Source of the DNA: an uncultured Candidatus Saccharibacteria bacterium
GTDB lineage: Bacteria; Patescibacteriota; Saccharimonadia; Saccharimonadales; Saccharimonadaceae
Reading direction: 5' to 3'
DNA length: 64,000 nt
Assembly (NCBI GenBank): GCA_946406315.1
Contig: CAMJKD010000003.1
Span: 1-64,000, forward strand
Shown: piece by piece, positions 61,891 to 64,000 of the stretch
Position numbering within the stretch: the stretch's first letter is position 1
How the letters are laid out: every line of letters begins with the position of its first letter
The notes under the pieces: generated by a model
The model's database searches: none
The model's input: only the letters and a program-made list of their open reading frames with translations
What the model was told of the DNA's origin: nothing
Made by a program: the position numbers and the translations under genes

Positions 61891-62073
61891 ATGAATAAAA
61901 AAGAATTTATAGTCGATATTGTGGGGGTCATTCTTAACGCATTTGCTGCCGGATTAGGTGTCGCAAATGCTCTTATAAATGACGCGTCATACTGGATTCT
62001 TTTTGGATTTAATATTGCATTTGCGATTATTTGTGCACTTCGCGCATATGCACTTTATGTCTCCGACAATTAA
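61891..62073 (+). CDS. Two-helix membrane protein, 60 aa
   Basis: Almost entirely hydrophobic with helices at residues 8-30 and 34-54 and a short charged N terminus. GGGGGTGA precedes the ATG. Own promoter and terminator. Last insert before rplC; it might be a small effector such as a holin-like peptide, but nothing proves this. Confidence 0.6.
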   Translation: MNKKEFIVDIVGVILNAFAAGLGVANALINDASYWILFGFNIAFAIICALRAYALYVSDN

Positions 62074-62080
62074 GCCACAC

Positions 62081-62102
62081 CGAGCCCATAAGGGCTCTTT
62101 TT
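62081..62102 (+). terminator. Terminator of the 61891 gene
   Basis: GAGCCC and GGGCTC with a 4-base loop, followed by five T. Confidence 0.88.
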
Positions 62103-62117
62103 ATCTCTTAAATTTGT

Positions 62118-62147
62118 TTGACAAAATACGTTCATCTATGCTATAAT
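62118..62147 (+). promoter_or_regulatory. rplC operon promoter
   Basis: TTGACA at 62118-62123 and TATAAT at 62142-62147, spacer 18, with TGC before the -10. It restarts the S10 operon after the insert. Confidence 0.85.
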
Positions 62148-62154
62148 CCGTCTC

Positions 62155-62260
62155 GTATATTATCAACGTAACGGTCGCATTGGCGCAAGAGGTACTGGTC
62201 CGTCAATTGACGGAGACCACTCATAAGCCAATCGATTTTAATGGGAAAGGACGCCCACAG
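62155..62260 (+). promoter_or_regulatory. Structured leader of the rplC operon
   Basis: About 105 bases precede ATG 62261. ATTGGC (62179-62184) can pair with GCCAAT (62227-62232), enclosing a hairpin TGGTC-CGTC...GACG-GACCA (62196-62219). A structured leader in front of rplC/rplD would fit feedback control by L4 as in S10 operons elsewhere. The pairing is visible; the function is inference. Confidence 0.5.
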
Positions 62261-62881
62261 ATGAAAATCATCCTCGGCACCAAGATTGGTATGACCCAGA
62301 TCATCGGCGATGACGGTGTAGTTACTCCTGTAACTATCCTTCAAGCCGGCCCATGCACAGTGACTCAGACTAAGTCGGTCGAAAAAGACGGCTATAGCGC
62401 TGTGCAATTGGCATTTGGTCAGGGTAAGAATCTGAGCAAGGCCGTGTCCGGACACGTCAAAAAATCCGGAAAAGATATCAACCCTAAACACATCCGTGAA
62501 TTCCGCGTCGAGAATATCCCAGAAGATGTCACGCTTGGTAGCGAAATAACCGTCGCCAGCTTTACGCTTGGTGATAAGGTCCAAGTTACAGGTACGAGCA
62601 AAGGTAAGGGCTTTGCCGGTACCGTTAAGCGCCACAACTTCATGGAATCTCGTAACACGCACGGTTTCAAAGGTGACATTCGCAAGGTCGGTTCCATTGG
62701 TTCCATGTATCCCCAGAAGGTCTTCAAGGGCAAGAAGATGGCTGGTCGGATGGGTCATGACCGTGTAACCGTCAAGAACCTCGTTGTCTCCTATATCGAC
62801 ACCGATCACAACCTTATTGGTCTCAAAGGCGCTGTGCCTGGTCCAAACAAAGGTCTCGTAATGGTGGAGGGAAAGGACTAA
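62261..62881 (+). CDS. rplC: Ribosomal protein L3, 206 aa
   Basis: L3 is an early assembly protein near the peptidyl-transferase centre. MKIILGTKIGMTQI opens it, and FAGTVKRHNF, RKVGSIGSMYPQKVFKGKKM and GRMGHDRVTVKN are the core. ATG 62261 has GAAAGGA upstream; the longer frame from 62180 overlaps the leader hairpins. First gene of rplC-rplD-rplW-rplB. Confidence 0.97.
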   Translation: MKIILGTKIGMTQIIGDDGVVTPVTILQAGPCTVTQTKSVEKDGYSAVQLAFGQGKNLSKAVSGHVKKSGKDINPKHIREFRVENIPEDVTLGSEITVASFTLGDKVQVTGTSKGKGFAGTVKRHNFMESRNTHGFKGDIRKVGSIGSMYPQKVFKGKKMAGRMGHDRVTVKNLVVSYIDTDHNLIGLKGAVPGPNKGLVMVEGKD

Positions 62882-62882
62882 T

Positions 62883-63485
62883 ATGGCAGAAGCAAAATTG
62901 AATAAAGACGTATTTGGTCTTTCCGTCGATAATCATGAGCTCGTCAAACTAGCTTATGATACCTATCTCGCCAACTCTCGTAGTTCTCACGCTAAGACTC
63001 TTAAGCGTGGCGAAGTTCGTGGTGGTGGTAAGAAGCCATGGAAGCAGAAAGGTACCGGTCGTGCTCGTTTTGGTAGCACCCGTAACCCAATTTGGCGCCA
63101 TGGTGGTGTAGCTTTTGGTCGCACTGGCGAAGAAAACTTCACCAAGAAAATCAGCAAGAGCAGCAAGCTTCTCGCTGTACGCCAAGCTCTCAGTATGCAG
63201 AATGCTGACAAAGCTGTCGTAACGATTGCAAAGTTTGACGCCAAAAGCGGCAAAACTAAAGATGCAGTCAAAGAACTAAAATTAGAAGCTGGTAAGAACT
63301 ACCTCCTCGTAGTTCCTGAGAAAACCGACGAGATTCTTCGCGCTACTAACAATATCGCAAATCTCAAGGTCGTCCGCCCAACTTATCTAAATGTCTTCGA
63401 TATCCTCAACGCAGATCAAATCATCATCGTTGAGGCTGCTCTCGAGCAAATCGAAAACTGGCTTATCGGAAAGGAGAACGCATAA
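62883..63485 (+). CDS. rplD: Ribosomal protein L4, 200 aa
   Basis: L4 lines the exit tunnel. KTLKRGEVRGGGKKPWKQKG, GRARFGSTRNPIWRHGG and the C-terminal LNVFDILNADQIIIVEAAL are family regions. It starts one base after rplC and shares one base with rplW. Confidence 0.97.
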   Translation: MAEAKLNKDVFGLSVDNHELVKLAYDTYLANSRSSHAKTLKRGEVRGGGKKPWKQKGTGRARFGSTRNPIWRHGGVAFGRTGEENFTKKISKSSKLLAVRQALSMQNADKAVVTIAKFDAKSGKTKDAVKELKLEAGKNYLLVVPEKTDEILRATNNIANLKVVRPTYLNVFDILNADQIIIVEAALEQIENWLIGKENA

Positions 63486-63820
63486 TGTTAATTCGTCCTA
63501 TCGCAACCGAAAAAGCCTATCATGAGCAAACCAAGCGCGGTTATATGTTTGTCGTCCCAAACAACGCTAGCAAACAAGCCGTCGCAAAACAGGTTTCCGA
63601 ACAATTTAACGTAACAGTCACTTCCGTTCGTATCAGCGTGCGCAAAGGTAAAGCAACTCGCTTCAGCCGTGGTAAGCATGCATATCCTGGTACAGCTTAT
63701 CGTCAAGATAAGAAAATCGCTTTCGTCACTTTGAAGGAAGGCGATAAGATTAAAATCTTTGACGAGGAGCCAGTAGCAGAAGCTGACGATAAGAAATCCG
63801 ACAAGAAAGGGGATAAATAA
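63485..63820 (+). CDS. rplW: Ribosomal protein L23, 111 aa
   Basis: L23 is the docking site for trigger factor at the exit tunnel. [13 protein letters not shown] opens it and [18 protein letters not shown] is the late core. A 20-residue charged tail ([12 protein letters not shown]) is extra to the standard 95-100 residues. Confidence 0.95.
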   Translation: MLIRPIATEKAYHEQTKRGYMFVVPNNASKQAVAKQVSEQFNVTVTSVRISVRKGKATRFSRGKHAYPGTAYRQDKKIAFVTLKEGDKIKIFDEEPVAEADDKKSDKKGDK

Positions 63821-64000
63821 TGGCTATTAAAGCATATCGCCCAACTACGCCGGCTCAACGTCAGAAAACAACCCAAGATTTTGATCAGATTACTACTCGT
63901 AAGCCACTCAAAAGCTTGGTAAAGAGCAAAAAGCAACAAGCCGGTAAGAATAACTCCGGTCGCATTACGGTTCGCCATCGTGGTGGCGGCGTCAAGCGTC
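63820..64000 (+). CDS. rplB: Ribosomal protein L2, 5' part, cut by window end
   Basis: ATG 63820 overlaps the rplW stop by one base. [33 protein letters not shown] and [13 protein letters not shown] are the L2 N terminus. The rest lies outside the window. Confidence 0.95.
   Translation, partial: MAIKAYRPTTPAQRQKTTQDFDQITTRKPLKSLVKSKKQQAGKNNSGRITVRHRGGGVKR

Overview
The window reads as a chromosomal segment of a small-genome Patescibacterium, most likely a Saccharibacterium (TM7). That is an inference from gene content and expression style. TGA is used as a normal stop. The genes are small and tightly coupled. The cell-wall genes are two FemAB-like enzymes and two Mur-ligase relatives. Many core genes carry an extended -10 box (TGCTAAAAT or TGCTATAAT) that ends about six bases before the ATG, so their mRNAs should be leaderless. 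No database search was possible, so the assignment is provisional.

Layout. 1-7.1 kb is an accessory region to the left of tRNA-Leu(UAG). It looks like two tandem decayed islands, each ending in the same recombinase C-terminal remnant next to a copy of the tRNA 3' end, and it carries toxin/immunity-like genes, an HTH regulator and an orphan nuclease. 7.4-22.2 kb is core: FAD oxidoreductase, trigger factor, AlkD-like glycosylase, two RNA methyltransferases, a wall block (Mur ligase, hydrolase, FemAB x2, Mur-like protein), parAB and frr. 22.3-28.2 kb holds tRNA-Thr, membrane proteins, one complete IS element, a VanZ-like protein, an SDR, trxB/trxA and IS remnants. 28.2-33.8 kb holds rpmG, rplA, rplK, nusG, secE and a glucan phosphorylase. 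34-40.3 kb, on the 3' side of tRNA-Gln(CUG), is a second accessory region with a type II restriction-modification pair, a broken isochorismatase-family gene, a TfoX-like protein, an IS remnant and a large HExxH protein. 40.4-45.3 kb holds an ABC-F ATPase, GrpB-like, SGNH, HD and HNH-like proteins.

From 45.3 kb to the end lies the str/S10 ribosomal region: rpsL, rpsG, fusA, tuf, rpsJ, rplC, rplD, rplW, rplB. It is interrupted by unrelated genes at every boundary from rpsG to rplC. Each insert has its own promoter and terminator. Inserts are a 69-residue protein and a GH13 glycosidase (rpsG/fusA), two unknown genes (fusA/tuf), a mannose-1-phosphate guanylyltransferase-like protein and a membrane protein (tuf/rpsJ), and about 6 kb between rpsJ and rplC.

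The rpsJ/rplC insert is the best candidate for an undescribed system. It is a tight four-gene operon: a kinase-like protein lacking recognisable catalytic residues, a von Willebrand A protein with a MIDAS motif, a full-length adenylosuccinate-synthetase homologue with a rewritten substrate loop, and a protein with a helical SAM/HhH-like N terminus. A convergent polymerase-beta-type nucleotidyltransferase follows. A plausible reading is synthesis of an unusual nucleotide-amino acid conjugate under VWA/kinase-like control, for signalling or defence. Members and architecture are read from the sequence; the function is hypothesis.
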